From Bacillota bacterium (GTDB taxonomy: Bacteria; Bacillota; Clostridia; Peptostreptococcales; Anaerovoracaceae): DNA of 36,432 nucleotides. Shown in pieces: positions 6,866 to 14,784 of this stretch; position 1 is the stretch's first letter; each line of letters starts with the position of its first letter. Made by a program: the position numbers and the translations under genes. The notes below the pieces were generated by a model. That model was not told the origin of the DNA and searched no databases. It saw only the letters and a list, made by a program, of their open reading frames with translations. The DNA is taken from positions 1 through 36,432 of the forward strand of contig JAUMVF010000006.1 in the NCBI GenBank assembly GCA_030530305.1, written 5' to 3'.

Positions 6866-8284
6866 ATGCGTATTTTATTATCTGAAAACAAATCTTTGAA
6901 ACAGAAGATCCTCGGCGGATCGCTTGCGTTGTTTCTTTCGTTTTGCGTAGCCCTTTCCGGGATATCCTTCGCTTACGCCGATGAATTCGATGATCAGGCA
7001 GCTCAGAACGGAAAGAATTTCACACCGGTGCCGGACAATGAAAAGACTTCTTTCCTGCTGTTCGGTTCAGGCGCCTCCGGCGGCGACGGTATGCAGGGCC
7101 GGTGGGAAATGCTGACTAAGGATGACATGATGTCCATCAGCAACAACACCACCGCCAGGGAAGTCTTTGACGCAGGAACCTATGCCATATGGAAATCCGG
7201 GCAGAATTTCTCAACTACCACCGACGGCAAAAACCTTACTTTCGATCTTGGGACCGCAGGTATCAATATAAAGAATCTGGCAAAAAACTACAAAATCGAA
7301 AGCGGCGGTAATGATAACAAGAGCAGGCTGCTGATCGTGGATCAGGATGGCAATTCGGTATCAAGCCGTGACTACGCCCTCGAATATCCCCGTTATTATT
7401 TCAGCGACATGACTGCAAGCGGCGTTGAGGTCACTCCGCTTCTGAAGATCAAGGACGGGGTGTTCTCTCTCCGTACAGGCCAGGACAAAGCCACCGAGGT
7501 CACTGCCGATCTGTGGAAAGATGATATCAAGACTTTGCAGATAGACACCATTACTACAGCCACCGCGAAACCAGATGTGGTAATCGATGTTTTAGATGGC
7601 AAGACAGAAGTGGACTACACTCTCAGCGATGTTGTGTACTCCGGTCAGTACGACGCTGTTTTCGCTTACCGCAACGCTGCCGATGAGCAGATAACCGCAA
7701 CTGTACGCGGCGCCAGACTTTCCGATGTCCTTGCTGCGAAATCCATTAAGATCGCTTCAGGCGACACTCTGTACGGTCTGGATGCCAACGGAGCAGCAGT
7801 TAAACTGACCAGCCCGATCAGCCAGTATTTCCTGGCTTATGAAGGAGCCGAAACCAAGGCGGACGCGACAGAGACCGCCCTTACCAGCAACAGCGAATTC
7901 GTCCTGTTCGGACCGGGAACCACGGAGTCCCAGGTGAAGATGAAAGATATCTATACGATCAAGATCATCAGGGCCACTCCTCCGACGCCCGTAGTCAAGA
8001 AACCTCCGATGACAAAGATCACCAAACTTACTAAACCCACCAAAAGATCCATCAGGATCAGATGGGCCAAGAGGACCGGTATCAAAGGTTATCAGATAAG
8101 AATGAAACGGGCCGGCGGAACATACAGGATCATCAAAACCATCAAAAAAGCCGGGACGACCACTTTCGTCAAGAAAAAGCTGAAGAAAGGCAAGAAGTAC
8201 TACTTCATGGTCCGCACCTATAAAGTAGTGAACGGCAAGACTTACTACAGCAAGTGGTCCAAGGCTAGATATAGGAAACTGTAA
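6866..8284 (+). CDS. Secreted protein with SUOX-like domain(s) and C-terminal fibronectin type III domain
   Basis: 472 residues. The signal peptide is cleaved after FAYA (~38). Residues ~236-370 carry the same core as the neighbouring exported proteins (ITATVRGARLSDVLAA, then QYFLAYEG, FVLFGPG and MKDIYTIKI), that is, a sulfite-oxidase-like molybdopterin-binding fold without a visible CxGN cysteine. Residues ~55-215 (FLLFGSGASGGDG...) may be a more divergent copy. A Lys/Arg-rich fibronectin type III domain closes the protein (~383-472: ITKLTKPTKRSIRIRW, ending SKWSKARYRKL). It is the first gene after the tandem structured RNA, and its ribosome binding site lies in a hairpin, so it is the direct target of that control. 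It is probably attached to the cell wall through its basic C-terminus; its function is unknown. Confidence 0.75.
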   Translation: MRILLSENKSLKQKILGGSLALFLSFCVALSGISFAYADEFDDQAAQNGKNFTPVPDNEKTSFLLFGSGASGGDGMQGRWEMLTKDDMMSISNNTTAREVFDAGTYAIWKSGQNFSTTTDGKNLTFDLGTAGINIKNLAKNYKIESGGNDNKSRLLIVDQDGNSVSSRDYALEYPRYYFSDMTASGVEVTPLLKIKDGVFSLRTGQDKATEVTADLWKDDIKTLQIDTITTATAKPDVVIDVLDGKTEVDYTLSDVVYSGQYDAVFAYRNAADEQITATVRGARLSDVLAAKSIKIASGDTLYGLDANGAAVKLTSPISQYFLAYEGAETKADATETALTSNSEFVLFGPGTTESQVKMKDIYTIKIIRATPPTPVVKKPPMTKITKLTKPTKRSIRIRWAKRTGIKGYQIRMKRAGGTYRIIKTIKKAGTTTFVKKKLKKGKKYYFMVRTYKVVNGKTYYSKWSKARYRKL

Positions 8285-8343
8285 CTATTACATGACCCCT
8301 CAAAGGAGCCAAATTATCACAAATCAGTTTAAGGAGGAAACTT

Positions 8344-10305
8344 ATGGATGTAAAAACCAGAAAGAGCAGAATAATAGCTCTGGTATTGTCACTGCTTATC
8401 GCACTGGCATTCATGCCGGCCATCGCTTCTGCGGATGGTGAAATCTCTACAGGCCTTGACTTTTCAAGCAAAGGCGGCTCTCCAACCAAAGCGGTAGAGA
8501 CTCAGGTAGGCGCTGAAAAGGCGGGCTATATCGCTGCAGTAGCAACCGGAGGAGATCCGGCTTACAACAAAGTTACATGTGTCAGCGCTGATGAGTCTAT
8601 AGCAACTGTTGTCGACCAGAATAAGACCGACAGCCAGGGCTACTGGAAATTTGATATCGTTGGTCACAAAGCAGGATCCACAACGATAACTGTAACTGCA
8701 AACGACAACCCGGCAAACACTGCGGAAGTTGTTGTAAATGTTGCGGCACCGGCAACCGACATATATCTGGACTTCAACAGCCCGCTTTCACTCAACACAG
8801 CCGTTGGAGCTCAGAAAGGCGGTCTGATCGCAGTTTACGCAGCAGGCGGCACAGAAGAGTTCGGAAAGGTTGAATGCGAGAGCCAGGATCCAACCATCGC
8901 AACTGTAACACCTACCGGCAAACAGATGCAGGGTCAATGGTGGAAGTTCGATGTTACCGGTCTGAAGACAGGTACGACAGACGTAGTTGTAAAATCCGTT
9001 GAAGATCCTGAAGTTCAGGAAATCGTAACAGTTACTGTAGTAGAAGACCTGATCACAGTAAAATACGGAGACCTCGTTGAGGGCTTCGACATCAACGAAT
9101 TCAGCGCTCTGCCTACAGTAGAAGTACCTGCATGGGGCGGAAGAAACCACTACTTCTCCTTCCTGACTTATCCTGAAGAAGGTAAGGTTTCCGAAGGACC
9201 TACTGTTGAGACACTTCTCACCGCGGCAGGCGTAGATGTAGATGCTCTGTCAGATGATCAGATCATCAAATTCATACCTTCCGACAATCCTAAGTACACA
9301 GCAGTATTTACAGTCAAGCAGATTCTCCGTACACCGAGATACTTCTTCCCGAACTCCGCAAGCCTTACAGAAGGCAAGATTGCTACAGCAGCTCAGCTCG
9401 AAGGCGCGGTAGAGACTCCGACAGTTATCTGCAAGATGGATAACACAGATTCAAGACTCGTATTCGGACAGGTCGCTCCTAACGAGAGAAGCGTTGCCGT
9501 TTCTGCTAAATGCATGTCCACAGGCGGAACAATAGAGATCTTAGATGAGACAGCGACTAAGCTGACCAATGACGTTACGGCCAGCATCGCAAGCGGCAGC
9601 AATGTAAAAGCAGGAGCAGAGATCAAGCTGAACTCACCTACCATGCTCGTAAATGAGATCTACTACACGACTAACGGAAACACTCCAAGCGTTTGGAAAT
9701 CTGCCCTGTACAACTACTGCACAAAGGGCGATTATGCTACTGCAAAGATCACAGCTCCTAAGAAATTAGGTCCGTTCACAGTAAAAGTAATGCAGTACAT
9801 CTACGGATCCAATCCGAGCGCTGTGAAGACTTTCAAGTACACAGTTCCGGCAACCAAGGGCAGCACCTATGCTGTAAACAGCCAGAAATACAAAGTGACT
9901 AAAGTCGCTACAGCCAAAGCAAAGGGAACCGTTACTTTAACAAAGTCCAAGAACGCTAAATCCGTAACTGTACCTAAAACTGTTAAGCTGGCAGACGGCA
10001 GAACATACAACGTAACTGCTGTAGCCGCTAAGGCTTTCACACCGACCAAAGTACGTACAGTATATATAGGCGCAAATGTAACTACTCTCAAGCCGTACGC
10101 TCTGAAGGGCAGCAAGGCAACGAAGGTATTCGTTAAGACAAAGAAACTGAAGAAGACTACTGTTAAGAAGTCACTCTCAGGCTCCAAGGTCAACTACGTT
10201 ATCGTAAGAGTAGGCACAAAGGCAGCCAACAAGACTTACGTGACCAAGTACAAGAAGATCTTCACAAAGGCAAATGCCGGAAGAAAAGTAACTGTAAAAA
10301 GATAA
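8344..10305 (+). CDS. Secreted protein: two Ig-like repeats, SUOX-like domain, chitobiase-C-like domain, BspA-type LRR tail
   Basis: 653 residues, with AAGGAGG just upstream. Signal peptide to ~30 (IASA). Two ~95-residue Ig-like repeats follow (~34-133 and ~139-232; each contains a TGG...V.C/E.S.D..IATV core and a W-K-F-D strand). Next comes a SUOX-like domain (~236-400, with VSEGPTVETLLTAAGVD), a segment like the chitobiase/hexosaminidase C-terminal domain (~410-500, IYYTTNGNTPSV) and a Lys/Thr-rich tail (~505-653) like BspA-type LRR_5 repeats (VTAVAAKAFTPTKVRTVYIG). The last three parts recur in the next gene. Codons favour A/T endings (GTA, ACA, GCA) far more than the flanking genes, suggesting an abundant surface protein. 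It is likely co-transcribed from the promoter at 6559. Confidence 0.75.
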   Translation: MDVKTRKSRIIALVLSLLIALAFMPAIASADGEISTGLDFSSKGGSPTKAVETQVGAEKAGYIAAVATGGDPAYNKVTCVSADESIATVVDQNKTDSQGYWKFDIVGHKAGSTTITVTANDNPANTAEVVVNVAAPATDIYLDFNSPLSLNTAVGAQKGGLIAVYAAGGTEEFGKVECESQDPTIATVTPTGKQMQGQWWKFDVTGLKTGTTDVVVKSVEDPEVQEIVTVTVVEDLITVKYGDLVEGFDINEFSALPTVEVPAWGGRNHYFSFLTYPEEGKVSEGPTVETLLTAAGVDVDALSDDQIIKFIPSDNPKYTAVFTVKQILRTPRYFFPNSASLTEGKIATAAQLEGAVETPTVICKMDNTDSRLVFGQVAPNERSVAVSAKCMSTGGTIEILDETATKLTNDVTASIASGSNVKAGAEIKLNSPTMLVNEIYYTTNGNTPSVWKSALYNYCTKGDYATAKITAPKKLGPFTVKVMQYIYGSNPSAVKTFKYTVPATKGSTYAVNSQKYKVTKVATAKAKGTVTLTKSKNAKSVTVPKTVKLADGRTYNVTAVAAKAFTPTKVRTVYIGANVTTLKPYALKGSKATKVFVKTKKLKKTTVKKSLSGSKVNYVIVRVGTKAANKTYVTKYKKIFTKANAGRKVTVKR

Positions 10306-10330
10306 AGTTACCAGCTTGTAGAAAGATTAT

Positions 10331-11713
10331 ATGATTATGAAGAGGAAACCGGTTATTCTTATTCTCAGTTTAATAATGATGATCGTAATAAGTACCCCCT
10401 GCAGCATTTTTGCTGCAGAGGGACCTCTTTATGTCTATGACGGGGATACTCTCATGAGAGAGTATTCGTATGAAGATCTGGAGGCTGTCTGGGAAGCCGA
10501 AGGCAGCAAAGCCTATAATTACTCCGGTTACAATACTTACGCGACTTACAAGACCATCCGGGAGGATGATGAGACCCGTGCAACAGGTCCGACTGTCCTG
10601 GGACTTATTGAAAATGCGGGTGTAGACCTTGATACTCTTGCGGAAAACGATACCTTCAAGATCCAGGCTGCAGACGGTGTATACTGCAGACTCACCTACC
10701 AGCAGCTGGCCGGGGATACTTACTATTTCCCCAATGGCAACATCGGCACCGAACAGGGTATGAAAGGTGACGAATCTTCACGGGAAGGTGCTGTTGTCAT
10801 GCCTGTGATAATTGACCTGAAAGACACAAAGCAGCACAGCACCATGCGTATCGGACAAGTCGCTCCCAATGAGCAGAACTGGCCTGCCCACATGCATTAC
10901 ATGACCGACACACAGGGCGGCAAGATCATCATTCAGCGCGGAGCCGCTGTCAAAGAATCTGCTGATCTTACGACTTCCGTCGGATCAAAGACCCAGGTCG
11001 TGCCCGGTCAGAAAATAACAATAAACGGCGGGGCCCACTACGTCAAGATCTACTACACCACTGACGGGACGGAACCCACCGTTGATTCAGATATCTATAA
11101 CTTCAATTCCTACACAGGACCGGAAGCGGACAATCCGATAATAGTCCCTAACGAAATAGGCAGTACTTTCACCATAAAGTGTTTCAAGCACAGATACGGC
11201 TATTTCGACAGCAATGTGCAGACTTTTAAATACACTATCGTAAAACAGATACCGAAAGTTACAAAAGGAACTGTTTATGCTGTTTCCAATCAGAAATATA
11301 AAGTAACAAAAGTCGCCACATCTTCGGCCCGCGGCACTGTTACTTTTACAAAATCAAAGAACGCCAAGACCGTTTACGTGCCGAAAGCAGTTAAACTGAA
11401 GGACGGCAGGTATTACAACGTCAATATCGTAGCAGCCAAAGCCTTTACCCCAACCAGGGTCCGCATCGCTTACATCGGCGCTAACGTAACTACTTTAAAG
11501 CCTTACGCTCTCAAAGGAAGCCGGGCTACAAAAGTCTTCATCAAAACAAAGAAACTGAAAAAGGTGAACGTTAAAAAGTCGCTCACCGGATCCAAAGTAA
11601 AATACGTCGTTATCAGAGTCGGCACAAAGAAAGCGAACAGGACATACACTACTAAGTACAAGAAGTTCTTCACCAAAGCCAACGCAGGCAGAAAAGTCAC
11701 AGTCAAGTACTGA
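10331..11713 (+). CDS. Secreted paralogue: SUOX-like domain, chitobiase-C-like domain, BspA-type LRR tail
   Basis: 460 residues. ATG 10331 or the third codon ATG 10337 could start it; the ribosome binding site (GAAAG) is weak. Signal peptide to ~28. The SUOX-like domain (~32-200) contains RATGPTVLGLIENAGVD and MRIGQVAPNEQNW. The IYYTTDGTEPTV segment (~240) is chitobiase-C-like, and the tail from ~315 is nearly the same as that of the preceding gene (KAFTPT[KR]VR..YIGANVTT). So it arose by duplication with loss of the two Ig-like repeats, or the other protein gained them. Codon use is ordinary here, unlike its partner. It is the last gene before the terminator at 11736. Confidence 0.75.
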   Translation: MIMKRKPVILILSLIMMIVISTPCSIFAAEGPLYVYDGDTLMREYSYEDLEAVWEAEGSKAYNYSGYNTYATYKTIREDDETRATGPTVLGLIENAGVDLDTLAENDTFKIQAADGVYCRLTYQQLAGDTYYFPNGNIGTEQGMKGDESSREGAVVMPVIIDLKDTKQHSTMRIGQVAPNEQNWPAHMHYMTDTQGGKIIIQRGAAVKESADLTTSVGSKTQVVPGQKITINGGAHYVKIYYTTDGTEPTVDSDIYNFNSYTGPEADNPIIVPNEIGSTFTIKCFKHRYGYFDSNVQTFKYTIVKQIPKVTKGTVYAVSNQKYKVTKVATSSARGTVTFTKSKNAKTVYVPKAVKLKDGRYYNVNIVAAKAFTPTRVRIAYIGANVTTLKPYALKGSRATKVFIKTKKLKKVNVKKSLTGSKVKYVVIRVGTKKANRTYTTKYKKFFTKANAGRKVTVKY

Positions 11714-11735
11714 TTTTCTGCATCCTTTCACGTGT

Positions 11736-11759
11736 CCGGATTTTTATATCCGGTCTTTT
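11736..11759 (+). terminator. Rho-independent terminator of the secreted-protein operon
   Basis: CCGGAT (11736-11741) and ATCCGG (11748-11753) form a perfect 6-bp stem followed by TCTTTTTT. Confidence 0.75.
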
Positions 11760-11780
11760 TTATTTCCCAAATTATTCAGA

Positions 11781-12320
11781 TCATGCTTTCTCCCGCTGCT
11801 TTTCCGGAAATCTGAAGACGCTGTCCGGAAGTCTGCGGAGAATAACAGTTGTAACGATTCCTGTAATGATCCCGCATATGATCCCGGAAAAAAGAAGTAC
11901 CGGGAAGTAGACGAATATGCTGAGATTTGAGACCAGCAGCGCCGCAGTGAAAAGCTGGGTCATGTTGTGCACTACCCCGCCGGCCGCGCTTATCCCTATA
12001 CATGAGAAAAGACCTGTTTTTTTCAGCAGAACCATCACCAGCAGACTGAGCAGTCCCCCTGCCATTGAATAGATTATCCCGAACACACCGGAGAAAAGGA
12101 ACCCGGCGATCACTATCCTGATCACATTCACCGCCAGAGCGTGTCCCCAGCCGTATACATACAAAGCGATGACCACTACAATATTGGCGATCCCCAGTTT
12201 CACTCCCGGTATACCTATATTGAAAGGTATGATCGCTTCCACATATGAAAGTATGAGCGCCAGCGCCGTAAGCAGAGCCACGGCGGCTATGCTTTTACTT
12301 CGCGACGGTGTCATAGTCAT
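11781..12320 (-). CDS. Gx transporter family membrane protein (EetB-like; formerly heptaprenyl diphosphate synthase component I)
   Basis: 179 residues, almost entirely hydrophobic, with about five to six membrane segments. The motif IPFNIGIPGVKLGIANIVVVIAL matches the Gx transporter / 'Hpre_diP_synt_I' family, whose old name is misleading. Its start overlaps the end of the NusG-domain-II gene by 26 nt. NusG-II plus Gx transporter plus apbE also occur together in loci for flavin-based extracellular electron transfer (EetA/EetB) and near Rnf-type clusters. A role in moving a small redox or flavin-related molecule across the membrane is inferred, not shown. Confidence 0.8.
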   Translation of the reverse strand: MTMTPSRSKSIAAVALLTALALILSYVEAIIPFNIGIPGVKLGIANIVVVIALYVYGWGHALAVNVIRIVIAGFLFSGVFGIIYSMAGGLLSLLVMVLLKKTGLFSCIGISAAGGVVHNMTQLFTAALLVSNLSIFVYFPVLLFSGIICGIITGIVTTVILRRLPDSVFRFPEKQREKA

Positions 12321-12657
12321 TGGTTTTTCCCTTTATTTCCACTACAACTTTATGGGGAAGACATATGATAGAATCCGGGGAATGGCTTATCTTCCCCTTT
12401 TTCACACAGTCCTGCCCGTGGCATGTGGATTTTTTCATGAACACTTTGCCGTTCTCGATCCTTATAGTGTTGCCTGTGTCGAGTTTTATAGTCCGGTCTT
12501 TATGCAGGTCGTATGAACCGTATTTGCTGCCGTCCACAGTCACAAGGACCCGGTCACCTGAAGACTCGGCGCCTGAGAACGCCAGAGTCGCGGCGATGCC
12601 TGCGGCTATGAGAATTATTATGAGTATTATATCTGCTTTTCTGATATATGCTGACAT
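12295..12657 (-). CDS. NusG domain II-containing membrane-anchored protein (EetA-like)
   Basis: 120 residues from the ATG at 12657, which follows a CGGAACGG purine-rich site; a GTG six codons earlier is less likely. There is one N-terminal membrane helix (IILIIILIAAGIAATLAF), then an extracytoplasmic domain with the family signature CHGQDCVKKGKISHSPDSI followed by CLPHKVVVEI. The three Cys suggest a bound metal or disulfide. Despite the name the family is not a transcription factor. It forms a coupled pair with the Gx transporter gene and lies downstream of apbE. Confidence 0.8.
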   Translation of the reverse strand: MSAYIRKADIILIIILIAAGIAATLAFSGAESSGDRVLVTVDGSKYGSYDLHKDRTIKLDTGNTIRIENGKVFMKKSTCHGQDCVKKGKISHSPDSIICLPHKVVVEIKGKTNDYDTVAK

Positions 12658-12722
12658 TTTTCCGTTCCGTTGCACTGCAGCTGCCGCGGATCTTCTTTAC
12701 CTGCCCCGGCTGCCGCAGCGCC

Positions 12723-13790
12723 CTATTCAACTACTGTTATATCATATTTATCTGACGTGAACGCGTCTTTCAGGCCTTTTGTAACATAGAGCTTGTTGTT
12801 TTCATCCATGAGCACCGCGTCGAACCGGTCGCTGCGCTGTCTCCAGAAATCCAGGGCTTTTTTCCTGCCCATTATATAAAGAGACGTTGAGAGCCCGTCG
12901 GCCAGAGTGCCGTCACCGCTGACTACAGTTACAGAGATCAGACCTTTGTCCGCCGGATACCCGGTCGCCGGGTCCATTATGTGATGATACGTTTTCCCGT
13001 TTTTAGTGAAGTTGCGCTCATAGCCCCCCGATGTGACTGCGGCTTTGTCCGCGATCTCCAGGACGCCCACATATTCATCATCCCCGTAGGGACTGCCGAT
13101 GGCTACCCGCCAGCTGCTTCCGTCGGGCTTGGTTCCGAGAGCCTGCACGTTCCCGCCCAGATTGATCAGTGCGCTTTCGATGCCGTTTGCCTTAAAAAGC
13201 TCAATGACTTTCGAAGAAGCATATCCCTTGGCTATGCCGCCAAGATCTATCTGCATGCCCTTCTGCCCGATTTTCGCGCTTTTGCCGCCGCCAATCACAG
13301 ACAGCTTCGACAGGTCCATTTTCGAGATCAGACGCTTAAGTTTCCTCTCCGAAGGCACTCTGTATTTTTTCGTCGTGAATCCCCACGCCTTCATTACCGG
13401 ATAGATGGCTATATTGAAGACGCCGCCGGTATCCTTGTAAAGCGCTTTGGATCTTGTAATCAGATATCCGGCATCCTTGTCTATGGGACCTCTCCTTTTC
13501 CTGTTGAGTTTAGCTATCTGGCTGTCTTTGTTTTCGGCAGAAAGGCTCTGGTCCAGATCCATGATAAGCTCTTTTCCTTCTTCAAGCGCGCTCTGCGCGT
13601 CATCTCCGTAGGCGCTGAGTGTCATATATGTGTCCATAGCAAAAAACTCGATGCTTTGCGGCTCGGTCTGGTCGCTCCCGCTTTCCTGCTGTGCGCTTTC
13701 CGAACTGCCGCATCCCATAAGAAGAAGCAGCAATGCCAGTAATACGACTGTGGCCGGCTTTATGTAGTTTTCCGTTTTTCTCCTCTTCAT
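12723..13790 (-). CDS. apbE: FAD:protein FMN transferase (ApbE), lipoprotein
   Basis: 355 residues. A lipoprotein signal (ALLLLLMGC, Cys ~27) anchors it outside the membrane. The family markers are FFAMDTYMTLSAYG, then IDLGGIAKGYASSKV, ALINLGGNVQALGTKPDG and HHIMDPATGYPADKG. ApbE uses FAD to attach FMN covalently to Thr/Ser of exported or membrane redox proteins such as RnfG, NqrC or PplA. AAGGGAAG precedes the start. The following NusG-II and Gx transporter genes make an extracellular flavin/electron-transfer module likely. No protein with an obvious ApbE target motif was found in this window, so its substrate is encoded elsewhere. Confidence 0.9.
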   Translation of the reverse strand: MKRRKTENYIKPATVVLLALLLLLMGCGSSESAQQESGSDQTEPQSIEFFAMDTYMTLSAYGDDAQSALEEGKELIMDLDQSLSAENKDSQIAKLNRKRRGPIDKDAGYLITRSKALYKDTGGVFNIAIYPVMKAWGFTTKKYRVPSERKLKRLISKMDLSKLSVIGGGKSAKIGQKGMQIDLGGIAKGYASSKVIELFKANGIESALINLGGNVQALGTKPDGSSWRVAIGSPYGDDEYVGVLEIADKAAVTSGGYERNFTKNGKTYHHIMDPATGYPADKGLISVTVVSGDGTLADGLSTSLYIMGRKKALDFWRQRSDRFDAVLMDENNKLYVTKGLKDAFTSDKYDITVVE

Positions 13791-13826
13791 GACAACTTCC
13801 CTTTCCGGTCCGTTGCGCGCCCGCGC

Positions 13827-14138
13827 CTAAAGACTTTTCTTTACGATCTCCGGGTCATTGATAGCGTTATCAAGAAGCCTGCTCAAAAATCCCGTATACC
13901 CTTTACCCGTTGCTTTCGCTTTCTTCAGGGTGTCGGGATCTATCCTTATAGACACGATCGGTTTTCTTCTTTCTTCCCGTTTCTTTCTTGCCGCCTCCGC
14001 CATCTTAGCGTACTGCTCCTCCGTAAGTTCCGGGATATCATCAAGATTGATCTCGCGTTTTGCGGCCTCCTCGATTTCCTTTAATTGCGCCTTTGTCGGT
14101 TTCTGACCGCTTTTAACTGTGCTTTTTGTAATACCCAT
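13827..14138 (-). CDS. BrnA-like antitoxin / ribbon-helix-helix protein without a BrnT partner
   Basis: 103 residues from the ATG at 14138, which is preceded by AAAGG at good distance; an ATG six codons upstream lacks a site. The N-terminal half is charged. The C-terminal part (KPIVSIRIDPDTLKKAKATGKGYTGFLSRLLDNAI) matches BrnA-type antitoxins, which bind DNA and neutralise the BrnT RNase-like toxin. A BrnT gene would normally lie just upstream, but 14139-14340 has no frame long enough. It has its own promoter and ends 36 nt before apbE, so it might serve as a regulator of that operon instead. That role is inference. Confidence 0.65.
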   Translation of the reverse strand: MGITKSTVKSGQKPTKAQLKEIEEAAKREINLDDIPELTEEQYAKMAEAARKKREERRKPIVSIRIDPDTLKKAKATGKGYTGFLSRLLDNAINDPEIVKKSL

Positions 14139-14185
14139 AATATATCTGCCTTTCATTCAAAGTGGCTCATCCAAGTGTTTCATAA

Positions 14186-14214
14186 AGTATAACTCTATGT
14201 AATACTTTTGTCAA
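14186..14214 (-). promoter_or_regulatory. Promoter of the brnA-like/apbE operon
   Basis: On the minus strand TTGACA (14209-14214), 17-bp spacer, TATACT (14186-14191): a near-consensus sigma-70 promoter about 50 nt upstream of the start at 14138. Confidence 0.75.
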
Positions 14215-14352
14215 AACAACATGATTCAATATGATACAAGCTATTATTCTCAAGTATTAATCTCTTGAAATAATGTAAATGATAGCATTCCATAACACTA
14301 TGTGCAAAAAATCAACAATACCCACTGTAGCTCGTTAAAGTGCCCGTTGAAT

Positions 14353-14393
14353 TTTTGTCACTATTTTCTTAAAAAGAGCAGATAGTGACAAAA
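14353..14393. repeat. TTTTGTCACTA palindrome, pair 1 copy A
   Basis: TTTTGTCACTA (14353-14363) and TAGTGACAAAA (14383-14393), perfect 11-bp arms around a 19-nt AT-rich centre. It belongs to a family of six copies in this window. Flanking GTTGAA/GTTGTTC suggests a longer outer arm. Confidence 0.85.
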
Positions 14394-14477
14394 GTTGTTC
14401 GTCCAAGCAGTCCATTAATTGTGATACACGCCGAAATCCGACAATTGTAAAAAATATACCCTCTTACAACGTTGAAA

Positions 14478-14517
14478 TTTTGTCACTATTCATAAGTATG
14501 ACGAATTAGTGACAAAA
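14478..14517. repeat. TTTTGTCACTA palindrome, pair 1 copy B
   Basis: TTTTGTCACTA (14478-14488) and TAGTGACAAAA (14507-14517), perfect 11-bp arms around an 18-nt centre. Its centre lies 124.5 nt from that of copy A. The interval between them holds no gene. Confidence 0.85.
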
Positions 14518-14575
14518 AATATTCACTTGTTTGATCCGGGCTAATGCAAAAGGCGCACTTTTTATGTGAAAACAC

Positions 14576-14604
14576 TGGACATCCGGGATCCGGGTGTGTA
14601 TAAT
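14576..14604 (+). promoter_or_regulatory. his: Promoter of the histidine operon
   Basis: TGGACA (14576-14581), 17-bp spacer, TATAAT (14599-14604). The transcript would start near 14611, about 175 nt upstream of hisZ. Confidence 0.75.
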
Positions 14605-14610
14605 AACACT

Positions 14611-14784
14611 TGACCGCTTTAATGCGTTAACGCAACACCGCAATAAATTGAAGAGGAAGAAACTCCCATCATGCGGCAGTGCGGCAAAACGCGCGGCGCT
14701 CAGCACCACTCTTGCAAGCGCGGGCAAAACCCGTTAATATAGACTGGTGCGAAACTTTTGAACAACACAGAGAAAGGAATCAAA
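14611..14784 (+). promoter_or_regulatory. Leader of the his operon with a possible leader peptide
   Basis: No T-box (TGGNACCGCG) is visible. A 23-codon frame at 14671-14742 (MRQCGKTRGAQHHSCKRG...) has two adjacent His codons and is preceded by AGAGGAAG, about 12 nt away. CGGG-CAAAA-CCCG hairpin arms lie at 14721-14733. It could be a small attenuator, but two His codons are far fewer than in classical his leaders, so this is weak. Confidence 0.3.

Noticed and set aside
14353-14517. CRISPR-like repeats (two similar palindromes with a spacer)
   Set aside because: Each locus has only two palindromes, 124 nt apart, with arms too variable and spacing too long for a CRISPR array, and no cas gene is present.
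14611-14784. T-box riboswitch before hisZ
   Set aside because: The TGGNACCGCG antiterminator box and a terminator stem are not present in the leader.
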